Assembly (NCBI GenBank): GCA_963995505.1
Contig: OZ023197.1
Coordinates: forward strand, 1,781,001 to 1,845,000
Direction: 5' to 3'
DNA from: Hypericum androsaemum
Lineage: Eukaryota > Streptophyta > Magnoliopsida > Malpighiales > Hypericaceae
Length of the DNA stretch: 64,000 nucleotides
Part shown: one piece after another, positions 51,952 to 63,500 of the stretch
Layout: each line of letters starts with the position of its first letter
How positions within the stretch are numbered: position 1 is the first letter of the stretch
Notes under the pieces: model-generated
What the model was told of the DNA's origin: nothing
Seen by the model: only the letters and a program-made list of their open reading frames with translations
Databases searched by the model: none
Position numbers and translations under genes: made by a program

Positions 51952-54208
51952 AGTTCGGAGGTGCAACCCGTGACTTCACCCTCCGATGCATGAAAAAGGG
52001 GAGTAAAGTCAAGCTAACGACTATAACTTAGCATATTTTTGAATTATCTTTTTAATATCTTTGTCTATATATGTTTTTCATATTACGTTTGTTCTTATTC
52101 GGGTATGATTTTGAAGTATTGGTTCATGCTTATGAGATCTCTTGCATTTTGAAGGTGATCTCAAGGATTTCAGACTTGTCTTGGACGGTTGGATGCTCGA
52201 CAAGGGTCACGGGGGGCGTAGCCCCCGTCCAAAACTGGGATCGAACTGCCAGGTCAGGTTGTGGGGGTCTAAGGGGGCAGCGCCCCTACCTAAACGGCAC
52301 ACGGAAGAGTAAAAAAAAAGGGGGCTAGCAGCCACCGGGCAAAATCTGACCGCCCGTTGCCGGCGGACGCCAGATATCCCGGCGGGCGCCGGGTGAAAAA
52401 AAAGGGTGGCTAGCGACCGCGGATGAAGAAATGACCGCCGTTCCCGGCGGACGCCAGGTCTATCCGGCGGGCGCCGGGTGCCGTAGGAAGGGGGTATAAA
52501 ACCCCCCCTTCTTCCCTCTTCCTCTTCTCATTTCCTCCAACATCACAAACCTCTATACTCTCCCAAAAGAAAAAGCTAGCCCCGACCACCGCAACCATCC
52601 TGCTCAAGACTAAGGAAAGTTTCCTATCACTTTATTTTTCTTTAGTTATTTTCTTATCTTCGTGATGTCTTGAGTTTGCTATATTTTGTGATGTCTTGTT
52701 CTTTATGTTTGATTGATGTTCTCATGCTTGGTTCTTAATGCATTTGTTAGTATAGCTTAATTATTTAGATGTCTATGTGCTCTCTACACATTGAGGATAA
52801 TGTGTCTTCCAAGTGTGGGGGTGTGATTCCACTTAGGAATCCTTTGTGTGTTTAGGTCTAGGTTGTTTTGTTAGGCATTGATTTGGCATGAATTTTCAAA
52901 ATTTGACCTCCTTCAAAATTATTTAACTTATGTTAGAAGCTTACCACATACCTAGTTAGGAAATGAACTCAAGCACAAGGCCTAAGAACTTGTAGAAACC
53001 TCACCCTCGGTTGTTTAGACTAGTGGTCTCACTATGTAGATTAGACTAGAGGGTTGATGAGTGACCTTGTAAGGAACTTTGAGCCGAAGGAGGAGACAAC
53101 CGTCTTCATTTATTCATGAGGTGCCTACTTGAGTTTGGTTGATCGAGGTATCCTACTAGTACTTGACATGGTCTTGGTTGTGTGGCGTTAGTGAATGACG
53201 GGGGCTAGTCCTTTGAATTTGAGCCTAGAGCTTTAGAGCCAAGAACCCTTATATCCATTGCTTTAACCCATTGAGCCTAGCCATTCTTTGATCATATTAT
53301 ATGTATACCAACTTTAAGCCTTATATCCACCATCCTCCCGACTTTTGGTCATCCTATTCGAGGACGCATAAGTTTACACTTTTTGGAGAATGATATGTAT
53401 TGGGTGTAGTTTGTAGCTTAGTATTCTTATGGGTTAATTATTGAAAATTTGGGTTATTGAGAGGCCATACAAAGAAGATGAGTTATTGCCTAGAAAGTGC
53501 CAAGTTTGTGTGTGATAAAAAAGAAAAGAAAAGAAAAGAAAAAAAGGGAAGAAAGGGAAGTGAAGGTTGAATAAGGCATTAATAAGCAGCATAACTCGTG
53601 CTATGCGGTCTTAGAAAATGGGTGAATTTTGGGAGTGTGTTTTAATAACTTATGGTGAGGGTGTTTAGAATAGACGAGAGACTAGAGTACTTTAGCAATA
53701 AGTCCTCAGATTGGGTGGTTTAACTATTATCCATATATATTACCTCACCCTTACCTTAGCCCCACTATAACCCGATCGAGTCCCCATATTCACGAGCAAC
53801 CACACGACTTTGAGACACTGGTTGAGTAGGACATAGGATACTTTGAAAGACATCGGTCATGTACGCGAGAGATAGGAAGGTGGCTACTTACAAATCGTGA
53901 GCTAAAAATTTCCAAACCTCTGAGTGGTTAACCTTCTAATATCTTTTACATAGTGATAACACTTGATTAAATCACCGAGTGGTGAGGTGTCTACCGGGTC
54001 TTACTCTTTGTGTTTGGATTGATGAACTAGCTAGGTTATGGGGTGGTCTTTTGATATGAGTTTGAGATTTTGAGGGGAGTTAATTTGTGAATTAATCATG
54101 CCTAGTCTTGTCCTTGTCGTGTTTTTCTTTCTTATGTGATTGTGTTGGTGTTTGTATACCATGGTTGAGTTTTGCTTGAGGACAAGCAATGCTTCAAGTG
54201 TGGGGGTG
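51952..54208 (+). other. Athila-like element 3' untranslated region
   Basis: No env-like or other long frame is visible. 52318-52500 is strikingly GC-rich, with an ~85-bp unit present twice (ggcggacgccag, cggcgggcgccgggtg), followed by tataaaac at 52495 and a pyrimidine-rich stretch. 53517-53565 is an A/G tract. The polypurine tract ends aagtgtgggggtg at 54208. Confidence 0.6.
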
Positions 54209-54306
54209 TGATGAGTGTGGAAATACTCTATCATCTATGTATGTCTTAGTATTGGTTTTTTTTTTAGTTTTGCTTGAGGACAAGCAATGATTCAAGTGTG
54301 GGGGTG
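54209..54306 (+). repeat. 98-bp extra copy of LTR start plus polypurine tract
   Basis: This segment begins with the first ~50 bp of the LTR (tgatgagtgtggaaatactc), then switches to ttttgcttgaggacaagcaa and aagtgtgggggtg, repeating what stands just before it. It sits between the first polypurine tract and the true 3' LTR. Confidence 0.9.
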
Positions 54307-55801
54307 TGATGAGTGTGGAAATACTCTATCATCTATGTATGTCTTAGTGTTGGTTTTCCGTTGTTTCTAGTATTTTTGTTTGTTATGTATTGATGTAATG
54401 TCATATTTCTTGCTTTGAATATTTTAGTATAGTTCTTGTTATTTTTATTGCATTTTGTTCGTGTTTATTGCTAGGAGACTTTGTGGAGATGCGAGGAGGA
54501 TATTGGTGCACCTTGGATCGTGTCAAAGACGATTGGATCAGCCGTGAAGAATGGTGCACGATCGGGACCTCGACGACATTGGGCAGACTAACCTCGAGCG
54601 ACTCAAATGAAGATAACTTCCGCATACGAAGTCCGATGGAGACGAGTGAGGCAGTTCTGAAAAGAAGACATCTGTGGCTACAACTTTGTCTCTAATGGAT
54701 GTTCTTCTTTAAATTCGGAGTCTAAGAGGGTGAAAAATGCGTCCAAAGTTAAGCTTCAAATCTAAGAACTTGCCTAGCCGAGATGGGCCAGAATTCATGA
54801 ACCATTTTGGGCCCATTTCGGATTGTCCACGGCTTTACTTGGCTGGAACTTTAAGAATAGTTTAGTTAGTTTGAGTTGGGAATTTTTGTATAAATAGCCA
54901 TTGGCTTTCCTTGCAAGCTAACTTAGAATTTTTAGACAACTTAGATATTTTCCCAAAAATACTCACCAACTCCACTCTCTCTCTCTTTTGGAAGAGAAAC
55001 TTGGCTCACCATTGTTAGAGCTTGTAGAGAACTTAAAGGGGAATTTTTGGAAGCTTGAAGATCATCTTGAGCTTTCTCTAACCCTCTCTTTTATGTTCAT
55101 GCTTTACTTGCTTTGTTTAATGGATGTATTTAGTTGTGTAGTTGATATGTGTGAGTAGTTGATTAGTGGTTTAGGTGCCTTGATGGCATCTATTTAGCCT
55201 ATGGTCTAGTGGGGTTAAAATGCTAAGGTTTGTGAACTAGTTAATGAGTTTAATACTTAATCTTGCTTGATCATCTTGATTATGATCGTAATTAATGCTA
55301 ATTGCTGGGAGGAGTTAGGATTGATAGACCATTTAACTAGTTAATTAGTATCCTTTTGATGAGAGATCTCACTAGGTAGTTAGTTGTCCAGAGGGTGATG
55401 GTTATAATTGGTAATTAGTTAGATTAGGTAGCTAATTAGTCACAGAAGTACGATTAGTTTAACTAAGCTTAATTAATGATTGATTTAGATTAATTAATGG
55501 CAGAAGCGTTGATTAGTTGCTTTAAAAATATCTGGACCGTAACACGAACTTAATAAATCCCATAGGCCATTTGGTTATCTAGGTGTCATTGGTGCCAAGC
55601 CCACTCTTTCCTTTATTGTTAAAATCATCTTCTAGTTTAGTCGTTGTAGCAACCAACTCGTATTTGGAATTGACAAATCCATTACTTGTAGTCCTAAACT
55701 ACTGGTCGAGTCGTATTTGTGGCCTAACACTTAGTCCTTGTGGGACGACAATCCCTTACTTGCTCTTTATTGCAAGAGGGGTGTAAAAATTCTTCCTTTC
55801 A
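54307..55801 (+). repeat. 3' LTR of Athila-like element
   Basis: 1495 bp, same ends as the 5' LTR. Six differences are visible in the first 170 bp. Confidence 0.94.
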
Positions 55802-55831
55802 TCGTTCCAATTTTCATGTCCCCCAAGGGAC
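55802..55831 (-). ncRNA. U6 snRNA pseudogene, 5' part
   Basis: On the minus strand: gtcccttgggggacat, then gaaaattggaacga. This is the U6 5' stem-loop with one C-to-G change, and a ~4-nt deletion before AAAATTGGAACGA. It joins the 3' part at 46257 once the retrotransposon and one copy of tcgtt are removed. No upstream sequence element (tcccacatcg type) was seen, so it is probably a dead copy. Confidence 0.85.
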
Positions 55832-56250
55832 ATTTATATATATAATTATAATTATATATTTTTTAAATTATCGAAAATGTCTTGTATTAATTCAAGGGCC
55901 GGACCCTGTAAACACTGCGGACCAGAGGGTAAGGGTATGGGTCTAAAATTTTTCGAGGGTCTATAGTAAAGTATGGGTCCAAACATGAGTAGGGTCCTAT
56001 CGATACCTTAGTCTACCCTACTCATCGCCATCCTTACTGCCAAGGATTGAACTCCATCCTTACTACAAGGATTGAACTCCATTAATTTCTATTGGACTCC
56101 CAATAGAACAAGGAGAAAATGCGATATAAATGACAAACTTGTAATTTAAGCTAAACATATGATAATTTTTGAAACCATTAAAAAATTGACACGCAAATAT
56201 TAGGTCCACTATTATTGCTTTACCCATTCCATTAGTTTCTGTTCTAAAAG

Positions 56251-56400
56251 ATTAATTATTCTAATGTCTCTTAGGTTTGGTGATATTACCTCTCGCGTCT
56301 CTTAGTTTTGGAAAATGATTTTATCTATCTTTCGTGTTTGATTTTATTATACTCTCGGATCTTTTGCTAGTGTCGTCAATAATTTTTTTTATAACATATA
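56251..56400. mobile_element. Decayed half MULE terminus
   Basis: 'aattattctaatgtctctta', 'ggtttggtgatattacctct', 'ttggaaaatgattttatcta' and 'gattttattatactctcgga' follow the MULE arm pattern of this window, with many substitutions. No right end was found. Confidence 0.5.
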
Positions 56401-56473
56401 TTTAAGTCTATGCATTTTTATTGTCCCAAACTCGAAATATCTGATTTAGTATATGTGTATAACCTCGTAAGTA

Positions 56474-57183
56474 GGGATTTTTTTTTTCCAAAATAGGCAA
56501 AAAACTTAGATATATTCCCAAAATAGGCAAACATTTAATAAAAAATTTAAAAAATAGGTGATGACCCAACTAGGGATCAACACACCAATTTAATAAACAT
56601 ATAATAATAGAGACGACCCAACAGTAGGTTGCCTCCCTGACATTATACTATTATATTAATATAATATAAGAGACGACTTAATACTAGGTCGACTTTTGTC
56701 TATTTTTTTAACTACTTGTCTAATTTAATTTCGGTCAGCCTGCTTGAACACTGTATATTTTTTTCGAGGAGTACTTCGAGTTATACTTTGAGTATGTTGT
56801 TCGTTTGGTATAAGTAGTTCCGATATTATAAATTAATTAATTTTATTTTAATTTGCATTATTAGAAATCTTACAAAAAAAATTAATTACAAAAATGGTAC
56901 CATCTCTAGTATGAAATAATACGATAATTGTAACATTTTTAAATTAAATTAGACAAATAATTCAAAAAAAAATTAGACAAGAGTCGACCTAGTATTAGGT
57001 CGTCTCTTATATTATATTTATAAAATAGTAAGTATAAATTGGTGTGTCGACCCGTAATTGGGTCGTCATTTTTTTAATTTTTTAATTAAAATTTTTGTCT
57101 ATTTTAAAAATATATTAAATTTTTGTCTATTTAAAGAATATATCTTAAATTTTTTTTTTGTCTATTTTGAAAAAAAAAACCCC
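56474..57183. mobile_element. Foldback element upstream of eIF4A-III
   Basis: The arms (about 56474-56715 and 56945-57183) are inverted. The outer ends are ggg plus a T-run and a run of A plus ccc, with 'aaaataggcaaa' opposite 'gtctatttt'; further in, gacgacttaatactaggtcg is opposite cgacctagtattaggtcgtc. The flanking 8-mers cgtaagta and cgtaatta match 7 of 8. The centre is about 230 bp with no coding capacity. Confidence 0.8.
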
Positions 57184-57223
57184 CGTAATTAGTAGAACGC
57201 ATTAAACCGCCTCCCTTGTAGTT

Positions 57224-57234
57224 ATTTATATATA
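57224..57234 (+). promoter_or_regulatory. Possible TATA box of eIF4A-III
   Basis: tatttatatatattc lies about 80 bp before the ATG and about 40 bp after the foldback element. Confidence 0.45.
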
Positions 57235-57308
57235 TTCAAAAGCGGCCAAACCAAAATAAGAAGCCCAAACGAAATAAACACAAACCAGAGACAGAGGGAG
57301 CGAGAGAG

Positions 57309-60029
57309 ATGGCGGCGGCGGCGGGGCGGGCGTCGCGGAAGGCGGCGGAGGAGGAGCGAATGGTGTTCGAGACGACGGAGGGCGTGGAGGTGATAAGCTC
57401 GTTCGACGAGATGGGGATTAAGAACGAGCTTCTTCGCGGGATCTACGAGTACGGCTTCGAGAAGCCCTCCGCGATACAGCAGCGCGCCGTTATGCCCATC
57501 CTCAAGGGCCGTGACGTCATCGCCCAGGCCCAGTCCGGTACCGGCAAGACCTCCATGATCGCCCTCACCGTCTGCCACGTCGTCGATACCGCCTTCCGCG
57601 AGTATGCCCTAATTTTCTCGCTTTTTTTTTGTTTTCGTAGAGAGAAAGTTGTTCTCTCTCCGGAACCCTAGGTTTCGTGGAACCCTAATTAGCTGTGTAT
57701 GGTAATTTTTTTGGGGTTAGATTTTAGTATAGGCGGGTTGAACTAAATCTCGGGGCTTTAGACGGACATTGAGCTTTGTTTCTCTCCCAAGCAAGGTTTT
57801 TCAATTTCCGTGTGTATGGGAAGATTGGGTCATTTAGGGTTTAGTGTTTCTTTCTGGAAGCGATGGTCTTGGCCTCTGTTTGTTTGCGAGTTTGTGCTGT
57901 TACTTGAACGTTATTGACCCAACCCGACCCGACCCCGACCCGGGTGGTTCGTTCTTTGACGATGGGTTGGCTTTAACTGCAAGAGCACCAACAGTTTAAT
58001 TTGTTGGGTGGGTTGTCTGTTGAAGAAATTTGGCGAGCTTTGTTAGTTCTACTGGTGTATTTGGTTATAACTCTGGATTCAATGTTGCAGGGTACAGGCG
58101 CTAATATTGTCTCCAACAAGGGAACTTGCTGCTCAAACAGAGAAGGTGATATTGGCCATTGGTGACCACATCAATATACAGGCCCATGCCTGCATTGGAG
58201 GGAAAAGTGTCGGTGAAGATATACGTAAGCTGGAGTATGGAGTTCAGGTTGTCTCCGGAACTCCTGGAAGGGTGTGCGATATGATCAAGAGGAGGACATT
58301 GCGTACCAGAGCCATCAAATTGTTGATTCTCGTGAGTTTTCTGCCTCCATTAATCTTACATTCTTTTTGTTTGTTCCGCTTGGTTTCATCTTTCTATTCC
58401 AGCTCTCTGTTTCTTAGGAGCTTTATGCTTCTTGCAGGATGAATCTGATGAAATGTTGAGTAGAGGGTTTAAGGATCAAATATATGATGTCTACAGATAT
58501 CTACCACCGGAGCTTCAGGTGCTTGCTCTTTACCCGTTGAAGGGCTTGTTTATATGCGTGTTTGTACTTTCATACGAGTCTGTTGTAAACATGTCTTTTT
58601 ACATCTATTGCTTCTGCAGAAAGCAGTCATTATGTCTAGAATATAGCTTAAAATCATCATTTATGACTTTTTTGCAGTATGCATGCTCTATTATTTGTAG
58701 TTGATGTTGATCATCGGTTGTTGGTAGCCTATTTATTCAACACTTCTCTGTGCTTGTGCTCTTATTTGCTTATACATCATATATTAGAGCTCATGGGATT
58801 GTGTGGCTGGTTATCTCATGGATCTTTTTCTTTTGGTATGTACGGGGCTTCTGTTTGCTGTTGGGCCATGTGATAAGATGTGTGCTAATAAATTGCAGGT
58901 GGTCTTGATTTCTGCTACCCTTCCAAATGAGATTTTGGAGATTACAAGCAAGTTCATGACAGATCCTGTTAAGATTCTTGTGAAACGTGATGAGTTAACC
59001 TTGGAGGTGAGCACCTTGTTGCCTGATCTCAGGCTTTCTGTTAATTCCTAACTTGCCCTTGTCATCACACTATTGTTTCTGTAATGGCAGGGAATTAGGC
59101 AGTTTTTTGTGGCAGTTGAAAAAGAGGACTGGAAGTTTGATACTCTCTGTGACCTTTATGATACTCTAACCGTTACCCAGGCAGTAATATTTTGCAACAC
59201 AAAGCGAAAGGTAATGCAGTTAGGGTTCCTTTTTCTGGCTTGCATCCGTTGCCTAGGCCTTTGGATGCACTTGTATGTTTGAATCATGCCAGAATAGTGG
59301 ATGTTACCTTACAATGGTTTGTGATGTTTCATGTTGTGACTGAATCTTTATGGGCAGGTGGATTGGCTTACGGAGAAGATGCGCAGTAATAATTTTACAG
59401 TCTCATCAATGCACGGGGATATGCCTCAGAAAGAAAGGGAAGCAATTATGGGGGAGTTCAGGTCTGGTACAACCCGTGTTCTCATCACAACAGATGTTTG
59501 GGCCAGAGGTCTTGATGTTCAGCAGGCGAGTTCTTTTTTTGTATTTTTCATTTCTTGTCGCTGTCAAAAGATTTCTGCGGAAGCATATCATTCTTGGAAT
59601 GCAAGCTTGGATATGATTAATTCCTCCTTGCTTATTCTGGTTTGATACCTTTTTCAGGTTTCGCTGGTGATCAATTTTGACCTACCCAACAATCGAGAAC
59701 TCTACATACATCGGATTGGTCGTTCTGGACGTTTTGGACGCAAGGTCGAGAACCCTGCTGCTTCCTTAATTTTCCTGTTTCTTATGTCTTTTTCTTTTGC
59801 AAATTCGTGTGTTGGAGTCACCACGCTTAAAAACTTTTTCGTACCCGGTCAGTGCCGCTATCCCAATCTTTTATCAATCAGCTGATTGCTAATTAGAGTC
59901 CTCAACTGGTCGCAGGGTGTTGCTATTAACTTTGTCAAGAGCGACGACATCAAGATTTTGAGAGATATCGAGCAGTATTACAGTACCCAGATCGACGAAA
60001 TGCCCATGAACGTCGCCGATCTCATATAA
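57309..60029 (+). CDS. EIF4A3: Eukaryotic initiation factor 4A-III, DEAD/DESD-box RNA helicase
   Basis: It is the ATPase core of the exon junction complex, which clamps onto spliced mRNA in the nucleus. Eight exons: 57309-57601, 58091-58331, 58438-58518, 58899-59006, 59091-59210, 59358-59525, 59658-59744, 59916-60029. The product is 403 aa. Motifs in order: Q motif ([12 protein letters not shown], residues 49-60), motif I AQSGTGKT (74-81), PTRELA, TPGR, motif II DESD (179-182), SAT (210-212), ARGLD and [13 protein letters not shown] (355 on). DESD instead of DEAD is normal for plant eIF4A-III. The end [16 protein letters not shown] is the family's conserved C-terminus. Intron 6 starts with GC (59526), not GT. 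The N-terminus is Ala/Gly-rich from a GCG repeat. Confidence 0.97.
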
Positions 60030-60545
60030 AGGGCTCTCGCAGCCTTTGTCGCTGTATTGTGGTTTGGCCTGTTTGTGAAGAATGGAACGTTCCCTCCCTC
60101 GAATGAATGCTTGCGATTGGGTTTCTGGTTTCTTGTCGTTGAAGGTTTTGCTCGTGTGAGAGGCATGTTAAATTATAGCCGACTCTCACTAGACAACGTG
60201 ATGGTGTTTTAGGTGGCTAGAATCATTTGAGTATCGGCAGTATCATATAATTACATTAATTGATTTGTGTTAATCACTTGGTATCTCTAGCTTCTACTTG
60301 AGATGAGTTGCCCCCCTCTGCCTTCCATCTTTTTCCTTGTTCAACGGTAGCTCGAGAAGAAAATATTCGGCTACCTGTTGGTACTTTCCAGGTCTTCAGC
60401 CAAAGCAGCATTGCTCCGCACCCCGTGAAGCTCATTGAGGACAGCAGAAGACGAGGAGAACGATAATCTACAGGAACTCTGAGATAACAAAAAAGCAAGC
60501 ATAGAAGAAGCGCATATACATGGGAAACAAATCTCACATATACAT
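60030..60545. other. Shared 3' region of convergent genes
   Basis: The stop codons of eIF4A-III (+) and MAP3K epsilon (-) are about 516 bp apart. Both 3' UTRs must lie here and may overlap. I see no other gene. Confidence 0.6.
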
Positions 60546-63500
60546 TTACAAAACAGTGTTGATATGAAGAGCTTTGAGCAAGGAAGTAGCCATTTGTTTA
60601 ACCAAAACTTGGCCTCCAGAACTTTGGCCATCTCTTCGTTCCTCTATCAGGTTCTGAAGTTTCTGGGGTAAATCGTTCTCAACGATCAGTTGCTTCGGTC
60701 GTGGGTGGTGTTCATACACAGCCTGGCACATATTCAAATACAGAAAGGAGTCAAGGCTCAGATGTGGACTTGGCCACCATTGAACTTTAGCAATAAGAAG
60801 AGGGTGACAGCTCCCCATGATTGCCGTGTCCATATTAAACAAATTATCCAACAAGCTACTTCAAATGACACAGTCGATAGATCCAACAACAAATGTGGAT
60901 GAAAAAGGATAGTCACAAGCCAATACCTTGATCAATTTCAGCAGGTTAAGACGTGCTATTGCATCTTGATGATCAAGCCTTCCTATGAGCAGAGGAGTCA
61001 AGCCATTAACAGCCAACGTAGTATTTATCCGAGATGATTTCCTGCAAAATATGATGATTCAGTTTCATGTAAAAAATATCAAAATCGCCGCTGAACTCAA
61101 AAGCAGTTTGCTGAATAGATCCAATTCTTTGTGTGGCAATTTCTATCTCAGACAGAGGGATGAAGGATGACTACGCACACTAACGTCATCCTATTCCCGT
61201 AGCTCATGCATAAAGAAGTATGCAACTAGAAAAGGAGAAAGAAACATAAGTCCGCAAGTCTAAGGACAGAACATAAAGAAGAGTTTCTAACATCTCACGC
61301 ACTAATAGAGTAACAAATGGAAAATAGATCCATGTTGTCTGTGTTATAATAAAGTATAATGAATGTGAAGAGTAGAAGAAACATACGTGATAATTTTCAA
61401 GAATGGCTCCAATATATGCACAAATTGTTGCTCAGGGCAATTTTGGAAAAACTTCACCAGTTTCTGTACTGCATATGTGTTTAGCAAAGCTTGTTCTACT
61501 TTGCGGTTGTCATTGTCATGAGCCAAGCAGACAGCAATGGAATCCAACGCTGTCACCGACCAGTGAACATCATCGAGCAGACTCAGATATACATCCAGCC
61601 CACCATGGGCCCTCAACTGCTCTCTTGAGTTACGTGATGCATGAGCCATGTCACACAACAGTGGCAAAGCACATGTTTTTAAAGGTGAATCTGACATAAT
61701 AAAATGCATCAAGTGTGGGATGATTCCATTTTCAGCTGCCTGTTCCTGCCTCCTCTTATTAATCTTGCATAAGTTAAATAAGGCATTGAGAACCTTCACA
61801 AAACAAAACACGAGAACAGGGTCAGCAGGAAAGCGTTGAAGCCAGCCAATACGAACCAAGACTTCTACAAAATAAATTTTATCAAATGCTACTCCAGACA
61901 AGATGTTCACCATAGTACGGCGCTGCTCCAAAGATTTTTTTTTTCGGTAGGGCTTGTAATAAAAGCAAATGAAGTTATGATGTATTCAATTAAGTTACGA
62001 TTGATGGTTCGCAGGAGACAAAAATGAACGATACAATGAGGCCAAATCATAGGTCTTGCACAAGGGAGTGTCAGCCAGATTCAAGTAGCAGTACTAGATG
62101 CAACAGATGCATATCATGTGTCAGACAAAACTGGAGAGACCAACCTCCTGATGAATTCTATCAACAAGAGGCCCATCTTTAAGCTCAAGATTGGGGATCA
62201 AGTACTTGATGGCATCTGCCCGCTGAAGGCTCTCTAAGCAGTTTGGATCAGTTGACAGATGATTAATACATTCAAGTATCTGTAAATTGATGAACCATTA
62301 ACAGATGATTAAAATATGCGCCCACAATATTAGGAAAGGGAAAAAAGAATCAAAAGGACCATCAAGAAAGTTCTTCAACGTACCTTCAAAAGAATGGGCG
62401 GTTCAATCCTATTAAACATCTGAAAAAGACGGCTAAGCAAGCTTGGGCTACACATGTAAGATTTCACAGTTGTGTCAGCTTGAGAAAACTCAAGTAAAAG
62501 ATCTGCAACCTTTTCAAGATATTCCCTGGCAACATCTGCATTCACGGATGATACCATGTGGGAGAGGAAACCAGACGAGGTTGCACTCCCTGGTCTGGCA
62601 TTTAAGACACCTGAACCAGATAGTACACCTGATGCTGTTTGAGATGCAATGCCAGACGTCAAAGCAGCTCTGTCATTAGGTGCTAATGCTCCAACTTTCT
62701 TAATAGCAGCTTTATGAGACACACTAGGCATAGAATCTATGGTCCCGTTTTCTCCACGCCCAGATACCTCTGCCAAATAATAAAAATTGAGGAATTTACA
62801 CTTGGGAAAAGCAGTTAAGGTTAAATCCAACTACATAGGAAAAGAAAAAATTCGAGCAAACAAATGCACATCCTGGAGAATTTTTACACTAGATTAAATA
62901 AACATTGCTTCTACAAAAACAAATAGAGGCAACAGCCCCTCGTCTTGCAGAACGGAAAAAAGGAAACGTAATTGCTTTCGAAAAAATTCAATCTCTAGCT
63001 TCCCTGCCTGCCTAAGAGAATTGTTGAAACATATGCTCTACCATTTAGAGCAATACTCTACAATAAGCCAGATCGCCATGTGATGCAACTATTATTGCCA
63101 TCCTACAGTAAATTTCAATTCTCCAAAGAAAACAATCATCGTGAAATTCCAGTTTTTTTAGAGCAGCAAGAAAATTTGTCAAAAACAAGCCCAGTTACCT
63201 GCAAATTCAGCCATCAGAAAACCTAATTCTCGATTCGTTTGCTTCTCATTGGTAGCATGCAGAAGAGGCAATATACTTCCGTGCCTCTCCAAACCTGAGA
63301 GGTGACGGACGTACTCTAACTGACCAGAGAAATGTTTGGAAGGCGGTTCCTTTTCCAATAAGCTCAGGAGAGGCCGCACTTGGTCTGCTTGTGTAGGTAA
63401 CTGGGTACTCAAAGCATTAGATGCAGTCTCAATCAACTTTGGTGGCCTGTCCGTTGATGGCCGGTTAGCAGCATTAGAGACACGCTGCTGTCTAAGATCG

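Larger units (their letters stand above)
46258..55801 (+). mobile_element. Athila-like Ty3/gypsy LTR retrotransposon, defective
   Basis: LTRs at 46258-47754 and 54307-55801 (about 1.5 kb, TG...CA, several percent diverged). The 5-mer tcgtt flanks exactly (46253-46257 and 55802-55806). The primer site ttggcgccattgccgggga follows the 5' LTR. Order gag, then a truncated RT, RNase H, integrase is Ty3/gypsy type. Sequence details (LVLNWEKCHFMV, AFLGHADFYRRFIKKF, EKELLAVVYA) point to the Athila/Tat branch. Protease and the first part of RT are deleted, and several stops interrupt the frames. Confidence 0.95.
45827..56036. mobile_element. hAT-type element containing U6 copy and nested Athila retrotransposon
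   Basis: The left end TAGGGGTG at 45827 and right end catcctta (inverse TAAGGATG) at 56036 are flanked by ctgctaag (45819-45826) and ctgccaag (56037-56044), a 7-of-8 match of the length expected for hAT. Subterminal regions on both sides carry many taccctac/tatgggtc motifs, as common plant hAT elements do. Without the nested retrotransposon the element would be about 0.66 kb. A roughly 25-bp duplication repeats the right end and flank at 56027-56077. Confidence 0.7.

Noticed and set aside
61794..61931. Open frame continuing upstream of the MAP3K epsilon exon (minus strand, VNILSGVAFDKIYF)
   Set aside because: It is in frame with the exon but the acceptor (gaag before GTTCTC at 61793) and the upstream exon at 62145-62279 join perfectly to the known protein order. 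The stretch is intron.
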